The notes under the pieces are model-generated. The model did no database searches and was not told where the DNA came from. It was given only the letters and a program-made list of their open reading frames with translations. From contig CBDCLG010000016.1 in assembly GCA_965218625.1 (NCBI GenBank), positions 124,001 to 188,000 of the forward strand: a DNA stretch of 64,000 nucleotides, given 5' to 3'. Position 1 is the first letter of the stretch. Each line of letters starts with the position of its first letter. The DNA is from Bin5 sp965218625. GTDB lineage: Bacteria > Chloroflexota > Anaerolineae > Caldilineales > Caldilineaceae. Position numbers and translations under genes: made by a program. Below are positions 8,111 through 16,756 of the stretch, piece by piece.

Positions 8111-10447
8111 TCATCGCTTGAGGACTCCCGCCAACTTCTGGATGAGCTTTGAGGCCCCGATCGCCCTGTAGCCTGGGCGCAGGCTGACCTCGACCGCGCA
8201 TGCCTTGAGTTCGGGCTGGAGCGAGAGGGGATCGACCGCGGCGAGCGTGACGTTGTTGGCGGCGCTGAGCGGGCCCGCCATGCGTCCCCAATGAAAGGGT
8301 ATGAAGCAGGCGCCCGGGCGGATCTTTTCTGTCACGCGCGCCTCAGCCCAGACGGCGCCCCTGCGGGAGCGGACCTCCACCACGTCCCCGTTTTCTATCT
8401 GACGCCGCACCGCGTCGATGGGGTGAATCTCCAGGAAAGGCTCGCGCACGCCCTTCAGCAGGCTTTCCGATTTACCTGTACGCGTCATCGTGTGCCACTG
8501 GTTGCGTACGCGGCCGGTGGTCAAGAGCAGGGGAAACCTCCTGTTCGGCAGTTCGGCGGGCGGCACGAACTCTGGCGTATGGAATGTCGCCTTGCCGTCG
8601 GCAGTGGCAAAGACCTTGCCGTCTTGACGTTCGTCGGCGGCAGCAGCGTCCTCTTCCTGCCCGCTATCCGAGACGCGCAAACGCGCCTTGGTCGAGCCGG
8701 ACTCATCGTCGTGTAGACCTGCGTAAAGTCGGACGGTGCCGGGATGCCCGGGATTGGGGACCGGCCATTGGAGCGGCCCTTCCGTCTGCAGGCGGTGATA
8801 GTTTACGCCGCTATAGTCGCACATGCGTCCCCTGGTCAGTTGTGTAAACTCGTCAAAGACCTCAGCGGATGATTCATAGCTAAAGGCATCCGCAAAGCCC
8901 ATTGCCGCGGCCACATCGGCCAGAATTCGCCAGTCCGGCCTTGCCTGGCCAACGGGTTCCACAATGCGGGGCAGGTATGTGATGCGTCGCTCCGAGTTGG
9001 TCATTGCTCCTTCTCGTTCGGACCACTGCGCGGCCGGCAAGAGCACGTGGGCATAGCGGGTTGTGTCGGTCGGGTGGTAGGCGTCGGTCACGATCAGCAG
9101 ATCGAGCTTTTTCATTGCGGCTTCGACAACGTCGATATTCGGCATGGAGACGAGCGGATTGGTACACATGATCCACATCGCCTTAATCTCGCCCTTTGCC
9201 GCTGCCTTGAACATATCGACAGCGGCCAGACCGGGTCTGTCGGCGATGCGGCCCGGCGGCGTCTGCCAGAAGCGTTCGATCTCTTGTCGATGCTGCTGGT
9301 TGCTGAGTGAGCGATAGCCCGGTAGCAGATGGGACAGTCCGCCGGCTTCGCGCCCGCCCATGGCGTTCGGCTGGCCGGTGAGCGAAAAGGGTCCGCTGCC
9401 GGCACGGCCGACCTGCCCGGTGGCGAGGTGCAGATTGATGACTGCCTGGTTCTTGGCCACACCGTTCACGCTCTGGTTCAGTCCCATGCTCCAGAAGGAG
9501 AGGGCGCCTTTCGCTTCCCCGAAGAGCCGCGCCGCCTCGATCAGGTCGCTCTCGGGTACGTCGCAGACTCTGGCCGCGTCTGCGGTCGAAACCTGGCGCG
9601 CCGCGTTCAGCAGGGGACCGAAGCCGTTTGTATGCTCTGCGATGAAGTCGCGGTCGATCCTCTCTTCGCTGTGCAGAAGGGACAGCATCGCGTTGAGCAG
9701 AACAACATCCGTGCCGGGCCGAATTGGCAGGAAGAGATCGGCGACGGCGGCCGTTCGCGTTTCTCTGGGGTCGACCACGATCACTTTGACGTTGTCGGGA
9801 TCCCTCTTCTTGCGGCGCTTAATACGATTGAATAGGACCGGATGACAATCGGCCGTATTGGTGCCGATCAGGAAGAAGAGGTCGGCGCAGTCGATGTCCT
9901 CATAGGCCGGCGGCGGGCCATCCGAGCCGAGCGCGGAGACGTATCCGACGACGGCGGATGCCATGCAGAGGCGGGAATTGGCGTCGAAGTTACTGGAGCC
10001 GATGAAGCCTTTGAGCAGCTTGTTGGCGACGTAGTAGTCCTCGGTTGTGAACTGGCCGGAGCCGTAGAAGGCGACGGATTCGGGGCCATGCTGCCGGACA
10101 ATCCGCGTGAGGTTGTCGGCGATGTAGGCCGTAGCGCGATCCCAGGGAACGCTTTCCAGCTCGTTGCCGGCAGGGGGCAGGCCGTTCGTGCTCGCGGGCG
10201 TCCGCATCATCGGCTCGCGAATGCGGTCCGGGGTGTCGAGCGCGGCGGGAAGGTGGATCGGCTTGAGGCAGAGATCGCCCAGGGAGGAGGGATGTTCGGG
10301 GTCGCCGAGGACTTTGGCAACCTTGCCGTCTATGGTGCCGACACGCAGGCCGCAGCCGACGCCACAGTACGGGCAGTAGGTACTGTGCCAGCGGTCGATC
10401 CGGGCGCTGGCTTTGCCATTTCGGGTCGAGACGCTATGAGTGGTCAT
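8111..10447 (-). CDS. nasA: Assimilatory nitrate reductase catalytic subunit (Mo-bisMGD)
   Basis: 778 residues from ATG 10447. A longer upstream reading would run into narK and has no family sequence, so it was rejected. An N-terminal [4Fe-4S] motif is formed by C25, C28, C32 and C60. The molybdenum ligand is Cys161 within NSRLCMASAVVGY, the pattern of NarB/NasA/NapA nitrate reductases rather than formate dehydrogenase. Molybdopterin domains follow (LTGQPNAMGGREAGG, ATRYAHVLLP-type segments), and a C-terminal MopB dinucleotide-binding domain contains RNQWHTMTRTGKS. No twin-arginine signal is seen, so a cytoplasmic assimilatory role is favoured. It is the last gene of a nirA-narK-nasA operon and reduces nitrate to nitrite. 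The symbol is by function; narB is an alternative name. Confidence 0.88.
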   Translation of the reverse strand: MTTHSVSTRNGKASARIDRWHSTYCPYCGVGCGLRVGTIDGKVAKVLGDPEHPSSLGDLCLKPIHLPAALDTPDRIREPMMRTPASTNGLPPAGNELESVPWDRATAYIADNLTRIVRQHGPESVAFYGSGQFTTEDYYVANKLLKGFIGSSNFDANSRLCMASAVVGYVSALGSDGPPPAYEDIDCADLFFLIGTNTADCHPVLFNRIKRRKKRDPDNVKVIVVDPRETRTAAVADLFLPIRPGTDVVLLNAMLSLLHSEERIDRDFIAEHTNGFGPLLNAARQVSTADAARVCDVPESDLIEAARLFGEAKGALSFWSMGLNQSVNGVAKNQAVINLHLATGQVGRAGSGPFSLTGQPNAMGGREAGGLSHLLPGYRSLSNQQHRQEIERFWQTPPGRIADRPGLAAVDMFKAAAKGEIKAMWIMCTNPLVSMPNIDVVEAAMKKLDLLIVTDAYHPTDTTRYAHVLLPAAQWSEREGAMTNSERRITYLPRIVEPVGQARPDWRILADVAAAMGFADAFSYESSAEVFDEFTQLTRGRMCDYSGVNYHRLQTEGPLQWPVPNPGHPGTVRLYAGLHDDESGSTKARLRVSDSGQEEDAAAADERQDGKVFATADGKATFHTPEFVPPAELPNRRFPLLLTTGRVRNQWHTMTRTGKSESLLKGVREPFLEIHPIDAVRRQIENGDVVEVRSRRGAVWAEARVTEKIRPGACFIPFHWGRMAGPLSAANNVTLAAVDPLSLQPELKACAVEVSLRPGYRAIGASKLIQKLAGVLKR

Positions 10448-10544
10448 GACGTTTGGCCAGTTGGGGGCCGGCCGCCCCTGGCGTCGGTCCAAGGCAAGGA
10501 CCCGGCGACGCCTAAGGGGACAGACCGGCAAGTGTCCTATTCGA

Positions 10545-11894
10545 TCAGTGAGCGCCAGTAAGGACCGACTCGCCGGCCGCGGCCAGGCGGGCCGCGGTCT
10601 CCTCGGCGGCGGCCTTCTCCTCGCGTTCGGAGAAGCGGACCATGAACGCCATGAAGGCGCATGCCACAACCAGAATGCCGAGGATCAGGTAGGATTGGCC
10701 GTACAGCTCCGCTTCGCGTCTGAAAAGGAAGCCCGCCAGCATCGCGCCAAAGTTGCCGCCGGCGCCGACAATCCCGGCTATGGCGCCCAAGGCGCGCTTA
10801 TTTATGTAGGGAACGATCGCGAATGTCGCCCCTTCGGACATCTGGACAAAGAGGCTGAAGATGATCAGCGCGGGAATTGCCAGCGCAAGGACCCCCATGG
10901 AAGCGAAAATGACCAGCGCCACCCCTTCGAGCATGAGGCAGACAAAAAGGAACTGGACGCGTCCTCTCAGACCGCCGCTGCGGTTGATAAAGTCGCTGAA
11001 GACACCGCCCATCGAGCGGGCGAAGAGGTTCATCAGGCCGAAGAGGCTGGCGACCTGCCCGGCGGTTGCCAGATTCAGCTCGAAGCGATTGAAGAAGTAG
11101 AGAGCTGCCGTACCGTTGATCGTCAGCTCGATGCCGAAGCAGGCGGCGTAAATGAAGAACAGCGCAATCACGCGCGGATCTCTGATTGCCTCCTTGAAGG
11201 TGCCGCGTGTATAAGTCGCCGGGGGCATTTCGCCGCGTGCACGCAGTTCAGTGTAGTTGCCGTCGGGCGCGTCCTGGGTCAGGAACCAGTAGGCGGCGGC
11301 CGTGATGAGCATGGCAAGACCCGGCAGGACCATCGCGACACGCCAGCCCAAGGCCGCGGGGACAAAGGACAGCGCGGCTGCGAGGACCAGCGGCATCACG
11401 GCCTGGGTCACTCCGCCGCCAAGATTGCCCCAGCCCGCGGTGGTAGCGTTGGCCGTGCCGACCACATCGGGTGCAAACATGACGCAAGTGTGGTACTGGG
11501 TGATGACAAAGGAGGCGCCGATCGCGCCGATCAGGACGCGGGCCATGATGAACTGGGTGGGCGTCTGCGCCAGGCCGATGCACATGACAGGCACCGATCC
11601 CAGCAGGAGAAGCACCGTGTAAACTTTGCGCGCGCCGAAGCGCGCGCACATCGGGCCGATCAGAAGGCGGGCCACGATCGTCAGGGAGACGGCGGCGATG
11701 ATGGAGTTTCCCACCTGGGCGGGGGTCAGGCCGAGCGCTGCGATCGCTCCGCCGTCCCCTTTCATCAGCGGGACGATGCCAAACCAGCCAAAGAAGCAGA
11801 GGAAAAACGCAAACCAGGTGACGTGAAATGCCCGCATCTGGGGCGTGCCGAAACTGAAGAGATCGATCTTGGTGGCTTTGTTCTTGAAATCCAC
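10545..11894 (-). CDS. narK: NarK-type nitrate/nitrite MFS transporter
   Basis: 449 residues with about 12 transmembrane helices. It has the nitrate-porter signatures of the NNP family: a Gly-rich ATTAGWGNLGGGVTQ segment after QYHTCVMFAPDVVGTANA, plus FGARKVYTVLLLLGSVPV between helices 2 and 3. The N-terminal RAFHVTWFAFFLCFFGWFGI matches the usual start of the family. It lies between nirA and the nitrate reductase gene, 37 and 97 bases away, in the same direction, and would import nitrate for assimilation. Start ATG 11894. Whether it works by proton symport or nitrate/nitrite exchange cannot be read from sequence. Confidence 0.92.
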   Translation of the reverse strand: MDFKNKATKIDLFSFGTPQMRAFHVTWFAFFLCFFGWFGIVPLMKGDGGAIAALGLTPAQVGNSIIAAVSLTIVARLLIGPMCARFGARKVYTVLLLLGSVPVMCIGLAQTPTQFIMARVLIGAIGASFVITQYHTCVMFAPDVVGTANATTAGWGNLGGGVTQAVMPLVLAAALSFVPAALGWRVAMVLPGLAMLITAAAYWFLTQDAPDGNYTELRARGEMPPATYTRGTFKEAIRDPRVIALFFIYAACFGIELTINGTAALYFFNRFELNLATAGQVASLFGLMNLFARSMGGVFSDFINRSGGLRGRVQFLFVCLMLEGVALVIFASMGVLALAIPALIIFSLFVQMSEGATFAIVPYINKRALGAIAGIVGAGGNFGAMLAGFLFRREAELYGQSYLILGILVVACAFMAFMVRFSEREEKAAAEETAARLAAAGESVLTGAH

Positions 11895-11931
11895 GGGGAG
11901 AGTCTCCTAACGGCTGGACGGAAAGTGGGGC

Positions 11932-13544
11932 CTATGCTGCCGGACCGGCCAGAGGGACAGCTGCACAGTAGCGGGACGCGATTGCGTCCCCCAGCAGTTC
12001 AGTTGTCTCCTCTACGGTGGCCTTGCTGTGGATCTCCTCGCCTAGCTTTGCGTTCTCCCCCACGCGCCCGCCGGCGAAGATGTTGAATCCGTCTATCACC
12101 TTTCCGTCCTGGCGCAGTCGGGTGGCTTCCAACCCGATTTCGGACAGCCTGTGCCGGCCGCAGGCGTGAACGCAGCCCGAGACGTTTAGGCGCACAACCT
12201 TGTCACGGTCCGGCAGCCGCTCCTCCAACTTGCGTGCGATCGCCAGCGAGATTCCCTTGGTGTCGTTGAGCGCGAAGTGGCAGTAGTCGATGCCTGTACA
12301 TGTGACCAGGCCGCGCACGACACCCGATGGCTCCGGGCTCCACTCTTCGAGCAGCGGCTCGGCCAAGAGCTCTTCAAGCCACTGATTGGGGACGTTGGGG
12401 ATGATCACGTTCTGATCATTGGTCAGGCGCAGTTCCCGGCTGCCATATCTGTCGGCCAGATCGGCCAGCGCAAAGAGCTGTTCGGCCGTGACGCGCCCGG
12501 TGGGCACGACCAATCCGACATAGCTCAGGCCGTCCTGGACCTGGGGATGGACGCCCACGTGGTCCTGCTCGAGCGGGTCGGGTTCGGCGTAGAGCTGGCA
12601 GTCGCCCGCGGAGGGCAGCGCCTCGCCAAGCGCATTCGTCACCTCGTCACGAAATCGCGCCATGCCCCATCTGTCGATCAGGTACCACATGCGCGCCTTG
12701 CCGCGGACCGAGCGGTCGCCGTGGTCGCGGAAGACGGTCATAATGGCGCGGCAGAGCGGCGTTACTTGCGCGGGGCGCACGAATGCGTCGAGCGGGACCG
12801 CGAGATGTGGATTTCTGCTCCCCATGTGGCCGCCAACGACGACATTGAACCCGGGCACAGGGCGGCTTCCCATCCGGCCGATGGCCGGTGTCAGGCCGAT
12901 GTCGTTGCTCTGGGAATGTGTGCAGTCCAGCCGGCAGCCGTTTATCGATATGTTGAATTTGCGCGGAATGTTTTCAAACGCCGGGCCAAGCAGCGAAAGC
13001 GCCGTCGCGGTGGTCAACTGCCTTGTAGCGAGCAGCTCGTATGGCGTAAGTCCGGTCAGGGGGCAGCCGGTCACATTTCGGAAGTTGTCCATTCCGTCTG
13101 TTCGGCGCCGAGCCCGACCGATTGTAGAATCTCGATGATCTTCGGCATCGATTCAATTGTGATCCAGCGCAGTTGTATATTCTGGCGCGTGGTGAAGTCG
13201 CCCGCGCTGCGTCCGTAGTGACGCGAGAGAGCGGCGACTGCGCGCAGCTGCGTTGAATTGATGACTCCGTTTGAGATGCGCATGCGCAGCATGAAGTAGC
13301 CGGGCGTCTGCTTGCGGTAGAAGAACCCATGCCATTTGAAGAGATCGTAGTATTCGGGTGGGATGGCATCGAAGCCTTTATCGGCCCAGCGGTAGATGTC
13401 GTGGATAAGGCTAAGGGGACTCTTTTTGAGTTTGAGCAGCTCAACCTTGTTCAGTTTGGGCTTGCCGTTGGACCTGCCATTTCCGTTGCTGCGCGGGGAT
13501 GCAGGCGGGGCATGTATGGTACCGTTTGCGGTTGTCGCTTTCAT
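11932..13544 (-). CDS. nirA: Ferredoxin-nitrite reductase (siroheme/[4Fe-4S]), single-base frameshift
   Basis: The gene starts at ATG 13544, preceded by AAGGGAG, with a Ser/Asn/Gly-rich lead then KSPLSLIHDIYRWADKGFDAIP. It reads in one frame to a stop at 13071. The family sequence resumes without loss in another frame at MDNFRNVTGCPLTGL (13092) to the stop at 11932. Near 13090 the strand reads ACGGAATGG where homologues need ACGGGAATGG, so one G is missing from a G run. Siroheme/cluster cysteines are intact (C265, C271, C307, C311 of the downstream frame). The enzyme reduces nitrite to ammonium with ferredoxin. Operon position and the single homopolymer lesion suggest a sequencing error or very recent mutation. 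Confidence 0.85.
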
Positions 13545-14381
13545 CGCGTCCGACTCCCTTTTGGGCGGGATTCTGATTCCTACCAGGCAAGAATATGGCA
13601 GCGTTCGAAAAGGCGGTATTGCCAAGTTGGCCAAAATAGGAATGCGATTGATGTACGAATCGCACAAACAGTTCCTGGAAGCAAAGAGGAGGACGCGAGT
13701 ACACCGCGCGATTGCACCGCTTTCTGATCCAGCTCTTGTGCAATATGACCAATACGAAGGAAGATTCAATTCAGCTCCCTTGAATAGAAAGCTGAATGTC
13801 AGCCTGCTTGCGCTGGTGCATGGGTCTTCTAGCGGAGACGCGCAGGTGTCACCAGGTCGGTAGAATCCGAGTGCCTGGCGTCGCGGCGGTCGCGCCGCCG
13901 ACCTGACTTTGGATTGAGGCGCGAGATTGTCTCACTTCAGCGGCACGACAGATCGTTCGCGTCGCCCGGTTGAACGCGGGGAACGCAAGGAGAGGTTGGG
14001 CGAAATTCTTGGATTCTTGGCAGGGAGTCCTTCAGCGGAGAGGCACAGCGGCGCGACCCAGCGGTATGATCTGCGGGAGCTGGATGCAAGGGTTGCGTTT
14101 ACCTGTGATTACTTCGCGTAGAGAATCGGCAACGCGGTGGGCAGGTGAGGCGGACCGGCAATCGCTTCGGCCATCACAGCCGTGATGTATCCCAACATCT
14201 GCTCTTGGAATGCAGAGTTCTTGCCTGCCCTTCCACATTATGTGGGCATCTGCATCTATGGGCCGTTCGGCCATGAAAGGCAGACCCTTGCGACGCCAGG
14301 GTCGTGCGCGCAAGGGTATCTGCAGATGGCCGGCGTTATACCGTCGGACTGTCAGGCAGTGAAGTAGCTCTCATCTCTGCG
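13545..14381. other. Long intergenic region upstream of nirA
   Basis: 837 bases without a convincing gene. Short open frames on both strands lack family patterns or good starts. Visible structure is a small perfect palindrome (GCCAAGTTGGC, 13621-13631) about 80 bases upstream of nirA, a G/C-rich imperfect inverted repeat around 13851-13905, and a 9-bp inverted repeat ACCCTTGCG/CGCAAGGGT (14284-14292 and 14309-14317). Any nitrogen control of the nitrate operon should map here. Confidence 0.45.
13621..13631. promoter_or_regulatory. Small palindrome upstream of nirA, possible operator
   Basis: GCCAA-G-TTGGC is an 11-bp perfect palindrome with a central base, extended imperfectly as TTGCCAAGTTGGCCAA. 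It lies 77 bases upstream of the nirA start in the only large gap of the nitrate locus. An operator is possible, but no regulator gene is adjacent. Confidence 0.2.
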
Positions 14382-15563
14382 CTACTGATAGCGCCGCAGG
14401 ATGCGGCGCGCGACGCTCATCTTGTGGACCTCGTCTGGGCCGTCGTAGATGCGGGAAGCGCGCTCGTGGCGATACCAGTATGCGATCGGCGTGTCGTCGC
14501 TCATTCCGAGGCCGCCGAGCGTTTGCAGGGCCCTGTCCAGCACGCGCATCAGGACCTCGGCTACGAAGAATTTGATCAGCGAGATCTCATCCCTGGCTGC
14601 ATAGATGCCCTCGTTGTCGATCTTGTGGGCGGTGTCGAGCACCATCAGGCGCGCGGCGTTGATCTCCGCACGGCACTCGGCGATCCACGCCTGTACCATC
14701 CCCTGGCCGCCGAGAAGACGGCCCGGCGCGACTTCGCGCTGGGCCGCGCGGCCGCACATGATATCAAAGGCACGTTCACAGATACCGATCCAGCGCATGC
14801 AGTGGTGGATACGGCCCGGGCCGAGCCGAAGCTGCGCCAGCGCGAACCCCTTGCCCTCTTCGCCGATCAGATTCTCCACCGGGACGCGCACATCCTCAAA
14901 CCAGACCTCGGCGTGGCTGTTCCAACCGCCGTGCGCCTCGCCCATGACGGAGATGTTACGCTCGATGTGAAATCCGGGCGTGTCCAGCGGAACGATGATC
15001 TGGCTGGCGCGCGCATGCCGGCTTTCGGCGTCCGGATTGGTAACCGCCATGACGACGGCAAAGGCTGCCCCTTCCGCGGCCGTCGTGAACCACTTGTGGC
15101 CGTCAATCACGTACTGGTCGCCGTCGCGTTCCGCGGTCGTGCTCATCCACGTCGGGTTGGAGCCGGCGTGCTCCGGTTCGGTCATGGCGAAGCAGGAGCG
15201 GACCTCGCCGCGGGCGAGAGGCAGCAGAAAGCGCGCGCGCTGGGCCTCTGTTCCCGCATGGACGAGCAGCTCCATATTGCCCATATCGGGCGCCTGGCAG
15301 CCGAAGGCGTAGTGGCCGCCCGGTGTCTGGCCCAGGACTTCGCTGACGCGTCCGAACTCGGCCAGCGTCAGCCCCTGGCCGCCGTATGCCTTCGGCAGGG
15401 CCAGTCCCCATAATCCGGCCTCCCTGACGACCTCGCGCTTCTGATTGAAGAGCGGCTCAACCTCGGCCCAGGGGCGGCTGATCAGCAGCTTTTCCAGCGG
15501 GATGATCTCGGCGTCAATGACTTGACGAACACGGGGCAATAGGTTGGAAAGGCTGTCGGTCAT
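14382..15563 (-). CDS. Acyl-CoA dehydrogenase
   Basis: 393 residues from ATG 15563, preceded by GGGGAGCG; an ATG 33 bases earlier is possible but less well placed. It has the standard three-domain ACAD pattern: N-terminal helices (AGLWGLALPKAYGGQGLT), middle FAD/beta domain with CFAMTEPEHAGSNP and DGHKWFTTAA, and a C-terminal helical domain with LGGQGMVQAWIAECR and LGGLGMSDDTPIAYWYRHERASRIYDGPDEVHK. Family knowledge: FAD-dependent alpha,beta-dehydrogenation of an acyl-CoA thioester passing electrons to ETF. The catalytic base cannot be assigned safely from sequence alone. It lies 87 bases downstream of an SDR gene in the same direction, suggesting a two-gene unit. Substrate chain unknown. Confidence 0.9.
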   Translation of the reverse strand: MTDSLSNLLPRVRQVIDAEIIPLEKLLISRPWAEVEPLFNQKREVVREAGLWGLALPKAYGGQGLTLAEFGRVSEVLGQTPGGHYAFGCQAPDMGNMELLVHAGTEAQRARFLLPLARGEVRSCFAMTEPEHAGSNPTWMSTTAERDGDQYVIDGHKWFTTAAEGAAFAVVMAVTNPDAESRHARASQIIVPLDTPGFHIERNISVMGEAHGGWNSHAEVWFEDVRVPVENLIGEEGKGFALAQLRLGPGRIHHCMRWIGICERAFDIMCGRAAQREVAPGRLLGGQGMVQAWIAECRAEINAARLMVLDTAHKIDNEGIYAARDEISLIKFFVAEVLMRVLDRALQTLGGLGMSDDTPIAYWYRHERASRIYDGPDEVHKMSVARRILRRYQ

Positions 15564-15650
15564 TTTCGGACGCTCCCCTTTTCCGCTCTTCGACACTGCG
15601 CGGCCTGAAACTTCTCAAAGAAGTGTGCGGCCGGCCCCGTGCGGGCGGCC

Positions 15651-16466
15651 CTACGCGCCCAGCCCTGCATCGACCCACTGGCCGCCGTCCACCAGGAATG
15701 TGCCGCCGGTCGTGAAACTGCTGGCGTCCGAGGCGAGGTAGAGCGCGATGCCGGTCAGTTCGCCGCTCTCGGCAATCCGATTCTGGGGAATCGTGCGCAG
15801 CACCGCCTCGTTGAGGGCGGCGTCTTGCCAGATGGCACGGCTGAAAGCGGTTTTTACATAGCCGGGCGCGATCGCGTTTACCTGGATACGGTCGGTCGCC
15901 AGCTCTGCGGCCAGCACTTCGGTCAGCATCAGGACGGCGGCTTTGCTGACACCGTAGACTCCCATGCCGGGCTGCGGTCGTTTGCCGGCGATGGAGGCTA
16001 CGTTGACTATCCTGCCGCCGCCGCGTCTGATCATCTCCGCGCTGCAGGCTTTGGCCATGCGGAAGTAGCCGACCAGGTTGACATCGAGGATCTTGTGCCA
16101 GTGGCTTTCCTCGGCGGAGAGGATGGGGCCGAAGTGCGGGTTGGTGGCCGCGTTGTTGACGAGGATGTCGATGCCGCCGAATGCGCTTACGGCCCGCTGC
16201 ACGAGTGCGTCTATCGCGCAACTGTCGCCGGTATGCGCGGCCACCGCCAACGCGCGCCCGCCATCGGCCCGGATCGAGCCGGCCACCTCGTCGAGCGCCT
16301 CCTGCTTGCGGCTGCTGAGAACCACCGCGGCGCCCATCGCGGCATAGCTGCGGGCGATGGCTGCGCCGATACCCCTGGAGGCCCCGGTGATCACCGCGAC
16401 TTTGCCCGCCAGATCGAAACTGGGAATTTGCGTCAAATGGTCGCTCCCGCCGAGGCCTGCCGCCAT
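15651..16466 (-). CDS. Short-chain dehydrogenase/reductase (classical SDR)
   Basis: 271 residues from ATG 16466, with AGGA eight bases upstream. Longer in-frame readings enter the repeat element at 16550-16733 and were rejected. It has the cofactor motif TGASRGIGAA, the NNAAT structural motif, a catalytic Ser in NVASIAGK, the Y-x-x-x-K pair in YGVSKAA, and a C-terminal GGTFLVDGGQW typical of FabG-like enzymes. It is an NAD(P)-dependent alcohol/ketone oxidoreductase in the cytoplasm. It precedes the acyl-CoA dehydrogenase gene, so a role in the same acyl or alcohol oxidation is an inference. Confidence 0.9.
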   Translation of the reverse strand: MAAGLGGSDHLTQIPSFDLAGKVAVITGASRGIGAAIARSYAAMGAAVVLSSRKQEALDEVAGSIRADGGRALAVAAHTGDSCAIDALVQRAVSAFGGIDILVNNAATNPHFGPILSAEESHWHKILDVNLVGYFRMAKACSAEMIRRGGGRIVNVASIAGKRPQPGMGVYGVSKAAVLMLTEVLAAELATDRIQVNAIAPGYVKTAFSRAIWQDAALNEAVLRTIPQNRIAESGELTGIALYLASDASSFTTGGTFLVDGGQWVDAGLGA

Positions 16467-16539
16467 GGATAGTTCGTTCCTGGAAAGGGGAATTCGCACC
16501 CAGTATAGCATCTGGACACGCCCGCGACAATCCATCCTG

Positions 16540-16743
16540 GAATCGGAGGCAGGGCAATCGCATCTAAATCCGGAGGCCAAAATATCCCACGAAGGGCGCC
16601 CACAAGAGGCGCCCCTACAAATTGTCAATCGTTTTCTGCCGAAAAACCGATCTCCAAGAGGGCTGTTTCTTCGGAGTTGGGCTCGAATCAGGTAGTGTCG
16701 CTGGTATTGGCCCAATTAGATGCAATCGCCCTGGAAACGGAGG
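16540..16743. repeat. Miniature inverted-repeat element, copy 1 (with 10-bp flanking repeats)
   Basis: The element spans 16550-16733 (184 bp). The left end CAGGGCAATCGCATCTAA and the reverse complement of the right end CAGGGCGATTGCATCTAA match at 16 of 18 positions. It is flanked by GAATCGGAGG (16540-16549) and GAAACGGAGG (16734-16743), 9 of 10 identical, consistent with a target-site duplication. The interior holds CCCACGAAGGGCGCCC, AATTGTCAATCG and TTGGGCTCGAATCAGG blocks shared with the copies at 17777 and 55657. It encodes no protein and sits between the SDR and AAC(3)-like genes. A non-autonomous transposon (MITE) is the best reading. Confidence 0.85.
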
Positions 16744-16756
16744 GTTCAGGCGAGAA

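Noticed and set aside
10448..10669. N-terminal extension of the nitrate reductase frame
   Set aside because: It overlaps narK and lacks family sequence; ATG 10447 gives the expected start before the CxxCxxxC motif.
10440..12086. 548-codon plus-strand open frame opposite narK and the start of the nitrate reductase gene
   Set aside because: Antisense to two recognisable genes; composition typical of reverse-frame GC-rich artefacts.
13851..13905. Degenerate fourth copy of the miniature element upstream of nirA
   Set aside because: Only a local GC-rich inverted repeat is present; the CAGGGC...CATCTA ends and internal blocks are absent.
16467..16715. N-terminal extension of the SDR frame
   Set aside because: It translates the miniature repeat element; the family start is ATG 16466 with its own ribosome-binding site.
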